Positions 17,084 to 25,707 are shown, counted from the first letter of the stretch. The stretch is DNA of 64,000 bases from Chthoniobacter flavus (GCA_945860745.1 CAMASH010000008.1:1-64000); one strand, 5' to 3'. Program-made: numbers and translations. The notes: generated by a model from the letters alone, not told the origin.

Positions 17084-18751
17084 TCAGAGTTCCCCCCAGA
17101 CCCGGAAGGTCAGTAGGGGCTCTCCTGCGACAGATGGCGTCTGGGAGATCATGGGAACGCCGAAGACGAGCGAGCCATTGAGGTGGTCGAAAATGCGGAT
17201 GGTGCTGCCAAAGCCGTAGCTCCAGACATTGCTTTGCGTGATTTGCTCGGGAAGCGGGTCGTTGACAAAGACCGCGCCGGCATCAAGAAAACCGAACACC
17301 CGCCATTCGTGTCCCTCGCCCAGCCACTTCAACAACGACGGACTGCGCAGTTCGACCGTCCCGGCCACGGCGCTGTCGCCCAGCACGACCGACTCCAGAT
17401 AGCCGCGCACCGTGTTGAGTCCCCCGAGGGAGAACTGCTCGCTGTCCACCAGCGGATTCGGGCTGCCCTGACCCTGTAACAAACCGTAAGCCTGGAAGCC
17501 GAAGGGCAGGTCCTGTTCGTGGCCGAGGGTGCCCCGCAGGGCGACGAAATTGCCGTCGGCGTTGTAGCGGCGGTTGTCGAATTCGACCGAGGTGCTGCCC
17601 ATGCCGCGAATGTGAAAGGTGATGGCCGCGCTCAATTCGGTGACGCGGCCCTTCCCAATCAAGGCCGCGTTATAGCTGGCCACAAACGGCAGATACGTGA
17701 TGGGCGAGCCCACCAGTTCGTCGCCAATCGAGAGATCCTGGGCGAAGTCTTTGTAATCCAATCCCAGGCTGGCCGAATGATAAAAGCCCTTCCCGCCCGG
17801 CAAATCGAAAAGGAAGCGCCCGCCGTAGATTTCCCCGTTCCCGGCCACCGCCGTGCCGCCCAGGGTCGAGACATTGCTGTTCTGTCGGATGGCCTGAAAC
17901 ATGACGCTAAGCCAGTCCACTCCGGGGACCGGCGCGATGTAATAGGCCGAGTAAACCAAGGCGTCGTCCGGACGCTGCGGCGCGATTTGAAAACCAAAAC
18001 CAATGGTGTGTCCGAGCTGCCAGAGGTTGCTGTAGCGCAGGTCGATGTTGAGCCGCAGCGGGGTGGTGTTCGCGCTGTAGCGGTTGTTCAGTTCCACGCT
18101 GCCGTGCAGTGGCAGCTTGTCCTTCACCGTCAGTTCCACATCCACCGTTCCGGGCACCGCGCCCGGTTTCAGCGAGGGCGTCACCTGCAAGTCCGCGGAC
18201 TGGTTTAACGCAATGATTTCACGCTCGACCTCGTTGAAGTTCGGGATCGAACCCTCTTTAAGCGAGGGCGCGCGGTGCTTGATCTGGTCGATGTTGAAAA
18301 ATCGCGAACCCTGCACCCGCAGCCGGCCCACCGGCGCTTCCGTCACAACCAGAACCACGACGCCGCGCGAGGCGTTCTGCTTGGGCACGCTGACAGAGAC
18401 AGTTTGGAAGCCTTTGTCCTTATAGGCTTTTTCCAACGCGGTGCGGGCTTGCTCGACATCCTCAGCCGTCCGGCCCGGTCCCAGAAATCCATAAACCGCG
18501 TCGTCCACCTCGTTCCGGGGAAGGATCGTCGAGCCGACCACCCGGTATTGGCGAATCAACAAGGTCTCCCCGGTCGGCGGGGCGAGCTGGAACGGAGGCG
18601 GAGGCAATTCCGGCTCGGGATTGACCGCGGCTTCCGCAGAAGCGCACTGCATCGCCACGACGGCAAGAGACCACAAAATCCCCCTTTTCGGGAAAAGGGA
18701 TCGGCTCTGCTCTGGCGGTGCCAAGCAGTCGGTTTTTAAATAACGACCCAT
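17084..18751 (-). CDS. TpsB/ShlB-FhaC-like outer-membrane transporter
   Basis: This 555-residue protein belongs to the two-partner secretion/Omp85 superfamily. It has a signal region (about 25-42), a Pro-rich spacer, and POTRA-type domains at about 62-215 (LLIRQYRVVGSTILPRNEVD, then APVGRLRVQGSRFF). A 16-strand-type barrel from about 230 to the end contains the conserved VRGY loop near residue 449. The family translocates a large TpsA protein or inserts proteins in the outer membrane. No TpsA-like gene lies in the flanking region. As first gene of the operon it is expressed with the ExbB/ExbD/TonB genes, an uncommon combination. The start ATG follows a plausible promoter. Confidence 0.88.
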   Translation of the reverse strand: MGRYLKTDCLAPPEQSRSLFPKRGILWSLAVVAMQCASAEAAVNPEPELPPPPFQLAPPTGETLLIRQYRVVGSTILPRNEVDDAVYGFLGPGRTAEDVEQARTALEKAYKDKGFQTVSVSVPKQNASRGVVVLVVTEAPVGRLRVQGSRFFNIDQIKHRAPSLKEGSIPNFNEVEREIIALNQSADLQVTPSLKPGAVPGTVDVELTVKDKLPLHGSVELNNRYSANTTPLRLNIDLRYSNLWQLGHTIGFGFQIAPQRPDDALVYSAYYIAPVPGVDWLSVMFQAIRQNSNVSTLGGTAVAGNGEIYGGRFLFDLPGGKGFYHSASLGLDYKDFAQDLSIGDELVGSPITYLPFVASYNAALIGKGRVTELSAAITFHIRGMGSTSVEFDNRRYNADGNFVALRGTLGHEQDLPFGFQAYGLLQGQGSPNPLVDSEQFSLGGLNTVRGYLESVVLGDSAVAGTVELRSPSLLKWLGEGHEWRVFGFLDAGAVFVNDPLPEQITQSNVWSYGFGSTIRIFDHLNGSLVFGVPMISQTPSVAGEPLLTFRVWGEL

Positions 18752-18766
18752 GTAGACGTCTAATAA

Positions 18767-18795
18767 TAATAACTTCCCATTCTCGTGAAGCTCAA
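18767..18795 (-). promoter_or_regulatory. Candidate promoter of the envelope operon
   Basis: On the minus strand TTGAGC (18795-18790) and TTATTA (18772-18767) are 17 bp apart, in an AT-rich patch of AATAAT repeats. The -10 box ends 15 nt before the TpsB start at 18751. Confidence 0.4.
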
Positions 18796-19374
18796 GCTGT
18801 GCCGGGTTACAGTTTCGTCACATTTCCCGGGGTGGAAGAGATTAGCCGGGGGGAAACCGTGACAGTGCAGTAAACCCCGTCGTAGAACGTGCTGGATTGG
18901 AAAAACCTTCAACATCGGGAAAAAACTGTCCTGTATTTTGATCAATCATCGGGCGGCGTGGACACGGCGGACTGATTTGCCTTTAGCCGGACGAGCGATC
19001 CCTCCGACGCGCCCTCCCGGATCCTAGGCTCGATCAAGTCGGGTCCGAGCCTGCTGATTGAGCTTCGCCGCCTCCGCGGGCCGTTTGTCCGCGATGAGAC
19101 GGGCCGCGTTGGCGTGAGCGCCGGGCGGGATTGGGGCGGGCAGGATTTCATTTCGCGAGAAATCGATACGTGGTGACCAACGCTTTTCGATTTTCTTTCG
19201 CGTCGCTGGCGGCGTTCCCAAATGAAGACCCGTCTCCAAGGCACCCCATTTTTCCTTGCTCCCGGTCAGGGCCTGCCCATAGTAGGAACTGTTGCGATGA
19301 CGATTAAAAATTGACCCGCATTGCGATCCAAAAGGGCACATCCTTCAGGACCGCGGGTTAAATTGACAAGCAAA
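18796..19374. other. Gene-poor stretch upstream of the tRNA gene
   Basis: I see no convincing gene. Short open frames exist on the minus strand (for example 19024-19341), but their products are basic, low-complexity and match no family I recognise. The stretch may hold control sequences for the operon on its left and the tRNA on its right, or a decayed gene. Confidence 0.4.
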
Positions 19375-19466
19375 GGAAGGGTGGCTGAGCCCGGTCGAAG
19401 GCACTCGACTCGAAATCGAGCGAACGGTAAAACGTTCCGTGGGTTCGAATCCCACCCCTTCCGCCA
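19375..19466 (+). tRNA. tRNA-Ser (anticodon CGA)
   Basis: A type II tRNA folds here. The acceptor arm GGAAGGG (19375-19381) pairs with CCCTTCC (19456-19462), followed by discriminator G and an encoded CCA (19464-19466). The anticodon stem CTCGA/TCGAG encloses the loop CTCGAAA with anticodon CGA at 19411-19413. A long variable arm and a GGGTTCGAATCCC T arm complete the serine-type structure. It reads UCG codons. Confidence 0.95.
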
Positions 19467-19606
19467 TGCGGAACTTCCAAATCCAGGGCCGCAGGCCCCA
19501 TCCCGCTGGTGGGGTTCGAACGCAGTTCGAGCCGAGCGCAGCGAGACAGACTGCCGCGGGCAGCCCGCAGGGTGAGGCGAAGCCGAATCAATCCCACCCC
19601 TTCCGC
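19448..19606. repeat. 17-bp direct repeat of the tRNA-Ser 3' end
   Basis: AATCCCACCCCTTCCGC occurs at 19448-19464 inside the tRNA and again at 19590-19606. The 125 bp between the copies hold short GC-rich inverted motifs (GAGCGCAGCGAG, GGCGAAGCC) and a second partial T-arm-like GGGGTTCGAAC. This could be an attachment-site scar or a decayed tandem tRNA copy; no integrase gene is near. Confidence 0.6.
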
Positions 19607-20002
19607 GTTTTCCTCATAAAGTTTTGGAAATGAGGCTAAGTCATTGTTCGGCACGGCAAGCAGGGACATTGAGGTGCTGTCCCACAGGCTTTACCTTTAG
19701 TGTGGGGAGGGTTGAACGGGTGACGGTCTCCATCTGACCAAAAGCCTCATTGCTCTTCAGGAGAAAACTCCGGAGCGTGTCAGTTCACCTTCACTCCGAG
19801 GACATTGGGAACATTTGTGACACTTTGTGACAGTTAAAGTGCGTTTTGGTGCATTCTCATGCCCTATCGCCAAAAATCGCGGATGCGTTAAAGTGCTCGG
19901 AGATGAACGGTTGCGCACGGAGATGCCGGTTGACTACGGATTCGATTCCCTTCACCCGCTCCCTCAAGCCCGCCAGATTTCGACCGGGCCTTACCTTGCG
20001 GA
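19607..20002. other. Non-coding stretch between tRNA-Ser and RidA genes
   Basis: No gene, clear repeat or strong promoter is visible. The part around 19807-19836 contains repeated GTGACA/TTGTGACA motifs, possibly regulatory. Confidence 0.4.
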
Positions 20003-20386
20003 TCACGGCACCTTCACCGCCACGCACTCGAGCTCGTAGTGCAGGGTGGGGGGCAGGCAGTTGGTTATCGTGGTGCGGGCCGGGTAGGGGGGCTTGAAGT
20101 ATTCGCTGTAGAGTTTCTGGTAGAGCGGTCCGTTGGCCGGATCGCGCAGATAGTTCCGCGTCTGGATGACGTGGGCCAGGTCGCTGCCGGAATCGTGCAG
20201 GATCTGGATCAGGTTTTCCATCGAGCGACGGAATTCCTCCTCGAAAGTGCCGGAAATGATTTTGCCGGTTTTATCCACCGAGGCCTGGCCGGAAACGAAG
20301 ATGAGATCGCCGTAACGGACGGAGGGACTGAAGGGCAGGTGGGAGACGGGTGTGTCGGGAGCTTTGGGGTATTCGATGTCGGGCAT
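20003..20386 (-). CDS. RidA family (YjgF/UK114) enamine/imine deaminase
   Basis: The 127 residues match the small trimeric RidA fold: DLIFVSGQASVDKTG near the N-terminus, LAHVIQTRNYLRDP in the middle, and PARTTITNCLP with the conserved Arg that contacts the substrate carboxylate. RidA proteins hydrolyse reactive enamines or imines released by PLP enzymes. It is the last gene of the minus operon, 3 bp after the IclR gene, beside two PLP enzymes of the same cluster, which fits such a clean-up or pathway role. Confidence 0.88.
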   Translation of the reverse strand: MPDIEYPKAPDTPVSHLPFSPSVRYGDLIFVSGQASVDKTGKIISGTFEEEFRRSMENLIQILHDSGSDLAHVIQTRNYLRDPANGPLYQKLYSEYFKPPYPARTTITNCLPPTLHYELECVAVKVP

Positions 20387-20389
20387 AAC

Positions 20390-21124
20390 TCAGGATCTGA
20401 GGAGGGTGAGGAGGGCTTGGGTGAGTTCGGTCTTGCGTTTGGGTTTCAGGCGCTGAAGGGGCACGGCCATGCTGATCGCGGCGGCGGGGTAGCCCAGCTT
20501 TCCAAGGCTGACGGCGAGGCAGCAGACGCCTTCCACCGATTCTTCAATTTCTTCCGCGATGCCGGTTTTTCTGGTTTTGAGAATGCGCCGTTGCAACTCC
20601 TCGGGGCTCCGGATGGTGCGGGGAGTGAGGGGTCGGAAACGGGTTTCCGCCAGCAGGCGGCTGAAGGGCTTCTCGCCGAGTTGGGCGGCGGCGGCGCAGC
20701 CCAGGGCGGTGCAATAGTAGGGATCGGATTGGCCGGGGGTGAGAATAAACCGGAGGGCGCGGGTGGTTTCCAGAAAATCGAGATAGAAGACCTGGGTCCC
20801 GGAGAGGACGCCGAGGTTGACGGTTTCGTTGAATTCCTCGTGCAGGCGGCGGAGGAGTGGGCGGGCCAGCGATTTGAGTTCGGCGTAGGGGTCCACCGCG
20901 GCCAGCAGGGCGGTGCGGGGGCCGACCAGGTAGTCGCGGCTGTCGGCCGGGCGGGTGACGTAACCCATTTCCTGCAGGGTTCGCAACAGGCGGTAGGCGG
21001 TGGGTTTGGAAAGTTTGACGGCTTCGGCGATGTCCTGGAGTGGGGCTGGTTTTCCCGAGGCGGCGAGAAATTCCAGCAGCCCGAAGGCTTTGTCCACCGA
21101 GGAGTTGGCGGGGTCCGTCTTCAC
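20390..21124 (-). CDS. IclR family transcriptional regulator
   Basis: The 244-residue protein has an N-terminal winged helix-turn-helix (about 8-70, with LQDIAEAVKLSKPTAYRLLR) and a C-terminal GAF-like effector domain (about 80-240, with RFILTPGQSDPYYCTALGCA and EEIEESVEGVCCLAV). IclR proteins usually sense small carbon compounds and control adjacent catabolic genes. It overlaps the M81 gene by ATGA and is embedded in the operon it probably regulates. The palindrome at 23962-23976 is its best operator candidate. Confidence 0.93.
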   Translation of the reverse strand: MKTDPANSSVDKAFGLLEFLAASGKPAPLQDIAEAVKLSKPTAYRLLRTLQEMGYVTRPADSRDYLVGPRTALLAAVDPYAELKSLARPLLRRLHEEFNETVNLGVLSGTQVFYLDFLETTRALRFILTPGQSDPYYCTALGCAAAAQLGEKPFSRLLAETRFRPLTPRTIRSPEELQRRILKTRKTGIAEEIEESVEGVCCLAVSLGKLGYPAAAISMAVPLQRLKPKRKTELTQALLTLLRS

Positions 21125-22602
21125 GTTTCGTCGAGAGGATAAATCGGACGCCGGAGTTTGCGATAGGGAAGCGCGAAGAGGTCGCTGCTGCAGGGTCCGG
21201 GGGTGCTGATGGTGTAGCTCGAGCGGATGATCGGATCGTAGGCGCGGCGGTGTCCGACGGCGGCCTTGACTCCGATGACGTTCAGTTTCTCGGGGTCAAT
21301 GCCCTGGCTGCGCCATTGTCCCAGATCGAAAGGCGGGGTGGCGCGGCTGGTCAGGAGAATCGTGACATTGCGATGGGTCACCACGGCGCAGGGCTCCATT
21401 TCAATATGGCTGCCGCGCATGGAAGCCAGGTGGCTTTGTTTGTCTTCGAGATCGAAATGGCCATCGGTCAGCCGGACAAGGGTGACTTCCAAATCCACCG
21501 GTCCGGGATCGAAACTCGAGCCTTTGCCGCCGAGGGAAAGGCGGGTGCTTTGCCCGGGGGGGACGGTTTGCAACGCGGCCACGGCTTGAGGGTCGTTGAT
21601 GACGACGCCGCATTTTTCGAGCGGACTCTCGAGCAGGGCGCGCAGAATGAAGGTGGCATCGCCGGGCGCCCCGCCACCAATGTTGTCGGCCGGTTCGACC
21701 AGCAGCGCCGGGAACTTTTTCTCCTGTTCGATCCGGCGGACGGCTTCGTGCAGTTCCCACTCGGCGGGCTTGAGATCCCGCACGAGATGCCGCGCCTCGC
21801 GGTAAAGGCTTTCCAGTGTTTGCGAGCAGCTCATTTCGGGTTGGTCGCTCACGACCCAGAGGGTCAGTCCGGTGTCCGGGGTATCGGCGTGGGCGAAACC
21901 CGGGGCAATGCCGACCTCGAGATGACCGGCCGAGCGTTCCAGGGTCCGGGCCAGGCGATTGAGGGTCAAGAGCGGGTCTTCGGCTGTGCCGGTGGAGGGC
22001 GGCGCAAGCAGGAGGCGCGAGTGCAGGTAGTGGGTGCGGAGTTGAAGGTTTTGCGTCAGCGCTTTCCACAGGTGCCGGGCCGCGCGCACCGCCGTCTCGC
22101 GGGCATCGGTGTGGGGGTTCTCTTGATAGGGAATCAGGGCGGTGGCGTGCCGGGCCATTTCCTCGCTGACGTTGGCATGCAGGTCGAGCACGACAAAAAT
22201 TGGCAGGCTGGCGGTTCCGGGGACCTCCCGAATCCGCCGCAAGAGTTCGCCTTCCACATCGGGAAATTTGGCCGTGACCATGGCTCCGTGCAGAATGAGA
22301 AAAATGGCGTCCAGCGGCCCGGTCAGGGCCGTTTGCAGCCGGACGAGCAACTCCTCCCAGAACGTCTCAAAGACTTCGTCTGTCAGGGGCCCGGAAGGGG
22401 AGGCGCGGTAGTCCACCCCGGGGACGACCTCCCAACTGTAGTCGCGGGCGGTTTGCAGAAAACCATCCACAGTGGAATCATCGCCGAGCGCCTTGAGGAT
22501 CTCGCTGTCCCGGGCGATCTTGACGGCGCTGGGCTTGGCCAGCTTCTCCACGAAGGTATTCGTTTCGTGGAAAAGTCCGGAAAGAAAAATCCGCCTGCTC
22601 AC
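21121..22602 (-). CDS. M81 family metallopeptidase/amidohydrolase (MlrC-like)
   Basis: The about 493-residue protein belongs to the MlrC family, named after microcystinase C. Metal motifs visible are FHETNTF near the N-terminus, DLHANVSEEM and QENPHTDARE; a C-terminal MlrC domain follows. I chose the GTG at 22602, which overlaps the aminotransferase stop as GTGA and has AGGA upstream; an ATG at 22614 would lie directly on that AGGA. Most genomic members are not microcystin enzymes and occur in small catabolic operons; the amide substrate here is unknown. Confidence 0.87.
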   Translation of the reverse strand: MSRRIFLSGLFHETNTFVEKLAKPSAVKIARDSEILKALGDDSTVDGFLQTARDYSWEVVPGVDYRASPSGPLTDEVFETFWEELLVRLQTALTGPLDAIFLILHGAMVTAKFPDVEGELLRRIREVPGTASLPIFVVLDLHANVSEEMARHATALIPYQENPHTDARETAVRAARHLWKALTQNLQLRTHYLHSRLLLAPPSTGTAEDPLLTLNRLARTLERSAGHLEVGIAPGFAHADTPDTGLTLWVVSDQPEMSCSQTLESLYREARHLVRDLKPAEWELHEAVRRIEQEKKFPALLVEPADNIGGGAPGDATFILRALLESPLEKCGVVINDPQAVAALQTVPPGQSTRLSLGGKGSSFDPGPVDLEVTLVRLTDGHFDLEDKQSHLASMRGSHIEMEPCAVVTHRNVTILLTSRATPPFDLGQWRSQGIDPEKLNVIGVKAAVGHRRAYDPIIRSSYTISTPGPCSSDLFALPYRKLRRPIYPLDET

Positions 22603-23939
22603 GATTTTTTCCATTCCTGCGCGTGGCGGGAGAAAGCCGTTTCGGCCCGCGCGAGCGCATCGGAGATGTCGGCTGCGCTGTGTTCGAGACTGAGGAACCA
22701 CAGGCCCCGCTCGATGGCGCGCACCCCTTCCTCCAAGAGGCAGCGGCGGAGATGGGTGAAGCGGGCGGCATCGTGACGCTGCACGTAGTCGCGATAATCG
22801 CGAACGGGGCCTTCCGCGGCACCGGGTTTCAGAATGACCGTGTGAAAAACAAGGCCCGGGCCTTGGGGCCGGAGCGGAATCTCAAAACGATCGGCCAGGG
22901 CGCGGAGCCCTTCCATCAGTTGCCGGCCGAGTTGAATGATCGTTGCGGGATGGGCCTCACCGCGCCGGATGATTTCATCCAGACACCACTTGCTGGCGGC
23001 CAGGCAGAGGGGATTGGAATTCAGCGTGCCGGCGTGGACGACCTGACCGTTGATGATTTTTTCGAAGACCCATTTTTTTCCGGCCATGGCGGCAAAGGGC
23101 ACGCCGCCGCCGATGGCTTTGCCCAGGATGGTGAGGTCGGGGGTGAAGCCGTAATGCTTCTGCGCCCCGCCGCCGCCGAAACGAAAACCGGTGATGGTCT
23201 CGTCGGCAATCATGAGCATCCCGTCGCGATCGCAGAGTTCGCGGATGGTGGAAACCAGGCCCTCCCCCGGTTCGATGCAGCAGGTGTTGCAGAGCACGGG
23301 CTCAAAGACAATTGCGGCAATTTGCCCGCGGAATTCCTCGACCCGCTGCCGAAGATGTTCGGGATCGTTCCAGCGCACCACGATGAATTTTTCCAGCACC
23401 TCGGGAATAACCCCCTGGCTGGGATGCAGGCTGGCGGGTCTTTCGTCCGGGCCCCACTTGTCCGCCGGGATGCCGAAACCAACCAGACCCTCGTCGCCCC
23501 AGCCGTGATAGTGGCCTTCAAACTTCAAAATCAGGGGCTTCCCGGTGTGGGCGCGGGCCAGGCGGAAAACGGAGTTCACGATCTCGGTGGCCGAGTTGTT
23601 GAAACGGATGTATTCCGCCGCCGGGATCAACTGGCAGAGGCGTTCGGCCACTTCGATTTCCAGCAGGGACTGGGCCGCCCAGTGGGTGCCGCGCTTGGCC
23701 TGCTCATAAACGGCCTCGGCCATTCCCTGCGGGGCATGGCCGTAGAGCAAAGCGCCCTGGCCGGTTTGGAAGTCGATGTACTCGTTTCCGTCCTCGTCCC
23801 AGAGGCGGCTGCCCTGCCCGTGGGTGAAGTAAAGCGGCACCGGCTGTTCGAGTTTGCGGATGCCGCTGTTGACCCCTCCCGCGATGACTTTACTGGCGCG
23901 CTCAAAGAGTGCTTGGGAGTGGGAAAAGGTGTAGGACAT
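22599..23939 (-). CDS. Class III PLP aminotransferase (glutamate-1-semialdehyde aminomutase-like)
   Basis: The 446 residues are class III (omega) aminotransferase type. HYHGWGDE, IVFEPVLCN, ADETITGFRF and LTILGKAIGGG (PLP lysine near residue 271) are visible. The closest well-known relative is HemL, but the gene sits in a catabolic operon and FNNSATEIV differs from the usual FVNSGTEA, so tetrapyrrole synthesis is unlikely. It probably transaminates or isomerises an amino or oxo acid. It is first gene of the minus operon and divergent from the amidohydrolase gene. Confidence 0.87.
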   Translation of the reverse strand: MSYTFSHSQALFERASKVIAGGVNSGIRKLEQPVPLYFTHGQGSRLWDEDGNEYIDFQTGQGALLYGHAPQGMAEAVYEQAKRGTHWAAQSLLEIEVAERLCQLIPAAEYIRFNNSATEIVNSVFRLARAHTGKPLILKFEGHYHGWGDEGLVGFGIPADKWGPDERPASLHPSQGVIPEVLEKFIVVRWNDPEHLRQRVEEFRGQIAAIVFEPVLCNTCCIEPGEGLVSTIRELCDRDGMLMIADETITGFRFGGGGAQKHYGFTPDLTILGKAIGGGVPFAAMAGKKWVFEKIINGQVVHAGTLNSNPLCLAASKWCLDEIIRRGEAHPATIIQLGRQLMEGLRALADRFEIPLRPQGPGLVFHTVILKPGAAEGPVRDYRDYVQRHDAARFTHLRRCLLEEGVRAIERGLWFLSLEHSAADISDALARAETAFSRHAQEWKKS

Positions 23940-23958
23940 GAAAATCGAAAGAATTTTA

Positions 23959-23986
23959 TTGTTTCGTAATACGAAATTACTATTTC
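23959..23986 (+). promoter_or_regulatory. Divergent promoter region with perfect-arm palindrome, candidate IclR operator
   Basis: The 62-bp gap between two divergent operons is AT-rich. TTTCGTAATACGAAA (23962-23976) is a palindrome with 7-bp arms around one base. A plus-strand promoter can be drawn as TTGTTT (23959-23964), 16 bp, TATTTC (23981-23986), so the palindrome overlaps -35 and spacer. Short palindromes are typical IclR-family operators; assignment to the neighbouring regulator is inference. Confidence 0.55.
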
Positions 23987-24001
23987 ATCAAACAGAATTT
24001 T

Positions 24002-24964
24002 ATGACCCAGCCATCAGATTCCCTTTTGATTGATGTGCACACGCACGTGGGGGTGGATTTGTCCATCTACCTGCGGGGGCATTTTCCATACGGGCTGGAC
24101 TGGCCTTCTCTGGTGGAGCAGGGGACCCAAGCCGGCATCGGAAAGTTCGTGGTCTTTCCCATGGTGACCCACCTCGGGCTCAACCTGGCGGAGTCGCGGG
24201 AGGGGCGTTTCACCACTGAGGGGGCGTGGGAGAAAATTCCTTACGCCTATGAGAACCGGCGCCTGATGACCGAGATCGAAAAACTGTTTCCGGAACTTTC
24301 CCATCGTGCCCTGCCACTCTGGATGCTGGATCCTTCACGCGAAGCGAAAGGTCAGGGCGAAGCCTTGAGGACGCTCCATCAGGAGTTCCGCTGTTCGGGC
24401 CTGAAGGTTCAGGCCACCATGATCCGTTCCTTCATCAAAGACCTGTTGGGCAGCGGCGAATGCCTGCTGGATCTGGCGGAGGAAAAAAACTGGCCGGTGC
24501 TCATCCACACCAGCGTGCATCCCGAGGACCCTTGGTCGCCGGTGGCGGACATCCTGGAGATTGCCCGACGACGGCCCGGCATCCGCTTTAATCTGGCCCA
24601 TTCGTGCCGTTTCGACCGGCCGGCCCTGGAGGAAATCGCCACGCTGCCGAATACGTGGTTCGACTGTTCGGCCCATATCATTCACTGCCAGTTGGCGACA
24701 GAGAACAGTCCCGCTGTGGCCGGACCGGACCGGCGGTTTGTTTCCGATTATCGAAATCCCTCCGGTGTGCTGGCGGATCTGGCGCAGAGCTATCCGCAGA
24801 AGTTGATGTGGGGCAGCGACGCGCCGTTCCATTCCTATTGTGACGACAATTTTCAGTTGGTGAGTTCCTATCCCGCGGAGGCGCAGGCCTTGCATCAACT
24901 CGACAAGGCGACCGTTCAGCGTATTGCTTCGACCAACATTCTGGCATTTTTGGGCATAGCATGA
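24002..24964 (+). CDS. Amidohydrolase family metal-dependent hydrolase
   Basis: The 320-residue protein has a TIM-barrel amidohydrolase layout. It has an N-terminal metal motif VHTHVG, a central HTSVHPED, then NLAHSCRF, and C-terminal WGSDAPFHSY with the catalytic Asp. This is the amidohydrolase-2 (PF04909) group, which contains lactonases, decarboxylases and amidases. It starts the plus operon and overlaps the SDR gene by ATGA. The substrate is unknown, but co-transcription with an SDR and an SMP-30 enzyme points to a sugar-acid or lactone step. Confidence 0.85.
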   Translation: MTQPSDSLLIDVHTHVGVDLSIYLRGHFPYGLDWPSLVEQGTQAGIGKFVVFPMVTHLGLNLAESREGRFTTEGAWEKIPYAYENRRLMTEIEKLFPELSHRALPLWMLDPSREAKGQGEALRTLHQEFRCSGLKVQATMIRSFIKDLLGSGECLLDLAEEKNWPVLIHTSVHPEDPWSPVADILEIARRRPGIRFNLAHSCRFDRPALEEIATLPNTWFDCSAHIIHCQLATENSPAVAGPDRRFVSDYRNPSGVLADLAQSYPQKLMWGSDAPFHSYCDDNFQLVSSYPAEAQALHQLDKATVQRIASTNILAFLGIA

Positions 24965-25707
24965 AGGACTTCGACCTCACGGACCGCACGGCTCTGGTCA
25001 CGGGCTCCACCCGCGGCATTGGCGCGGCGCTGGCCTCGGCCCTGGAGGCGGCGGGAGCGCGCGTCTGGCGCCACGGCCTTCCCACGGAGATCCCGGCGCA
25101 GGCGGATACGATTTTGCAGGACCTTCTCGAACCCGATGGGGTGGAATCGCTCTGCGCGAAAATGACCGGACCGGCCCCGGATTTACTGGTCTGCAATGCG
25201 GGGAGTTTTTTCGACAAGCCGTTCCTGGAAATGGACCGTGCCACGTACGAAAAAACCCTGCGCCTCAATGTCGAGCAGGCCTATTTTCTGGTGCAGGCCT
25301 TCGCCCGCCGGCTCAGCGCGGAGAAGCGTCCGGGCGCGGTCGTGGTCATCAGTTCGACCAATGGATTTCACGCCGAGGAAAACTCCACGGCCTATGATCT
25401 GTCCAAGGGGGCCTTGGTCATGATGGTGCGCACGCTGGCGATGGCGCTCGCGCCTTATCACATCCGGGTGAACGGCATCGCGCCCGGTCTCATTCGCACA
25501 CCCCTGACGAGAACCTGGACGGAGCAAAAGCCCGATCTCGTCCGGCATTATGAAAAAAAGATCCTCCTTGGCCGCCTGGGCGAGACGGACGATCTGGGTG
25601 GATCCTGCGTCTTCCTTTGCAGCGAAGCTGCGCGCTACATCACCGGTCAGACCCTGGTGGTGGATGGGGGTCTGTCCGTCGGACAGATCGGGAGTTTCGA
25701 ATCATGA
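24961..25707 (+). CDS. Short-chain dehydrogenase/reductase (SDR)
   Basis: This 248-residue NAD(P)-dependent oxidoreductase carries the classical SDR motifs: VTGSTRGIG (about 14-22), CNAGSF, catalytic Ser in VVISSTNG, Y145 and K149 in YDLSK, and PGLIRTPL after the active site. The C-terminal CSEAARYITGQTLVVDGG is typical. Classical SDRs oxidise alcohols of sugars, sterols or hydroxy acids. Both ends overlap neighbours by ATGA, so the four plus-strand genes are probably translated together. Confidence 0.93.
   Translation: MKDFDLTDRTALVTGSTRGIGAALASALEAAGARVWRHGLPTEIPAQADTILQDLLEPDGVESLCAKMTGPAPDLLVCNAGSFFDKPFLEMDRATYEKTLRLNVEQAYFLVQAFARRLSAEKRPGAVVVISSTNGFHAEENSTAYDLSKGALVMMVRTLAMALAPYHIRVNGIAPGLIRTPLTRTWTEQKPDLVRHYEKKILLGRLGETDDLGGSCVFLCSEAARYITGQTLVVDGGLSVGQIGSFES

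Noticed and set aside
18760-19341. Small minus-strand genes upstream of the TpsB operon
   Set aside because: The frames give short, compositionally odd products with no domain or coding signature.
19467-19606. Second tRNA gene after tRNA-Ser
   Set aside because: Only the T-arm-like and acceptor 3' parts are present; there is no anticodon arm or 5' acceptor strand.
19375-19606. Active prophage or integrative element attachment site
   Set aside because: No integrase or phage gene is near and the copies are only 126 bp apart, so at most a scar remains.
22599-23939. HemL for tetrapyrrole synthesis
   Set aside because: The gene is embedded in an IclR-linked catabolic operon and a conserved segment deviates from HemL, so a generic class III aminotransferase is the safer call.
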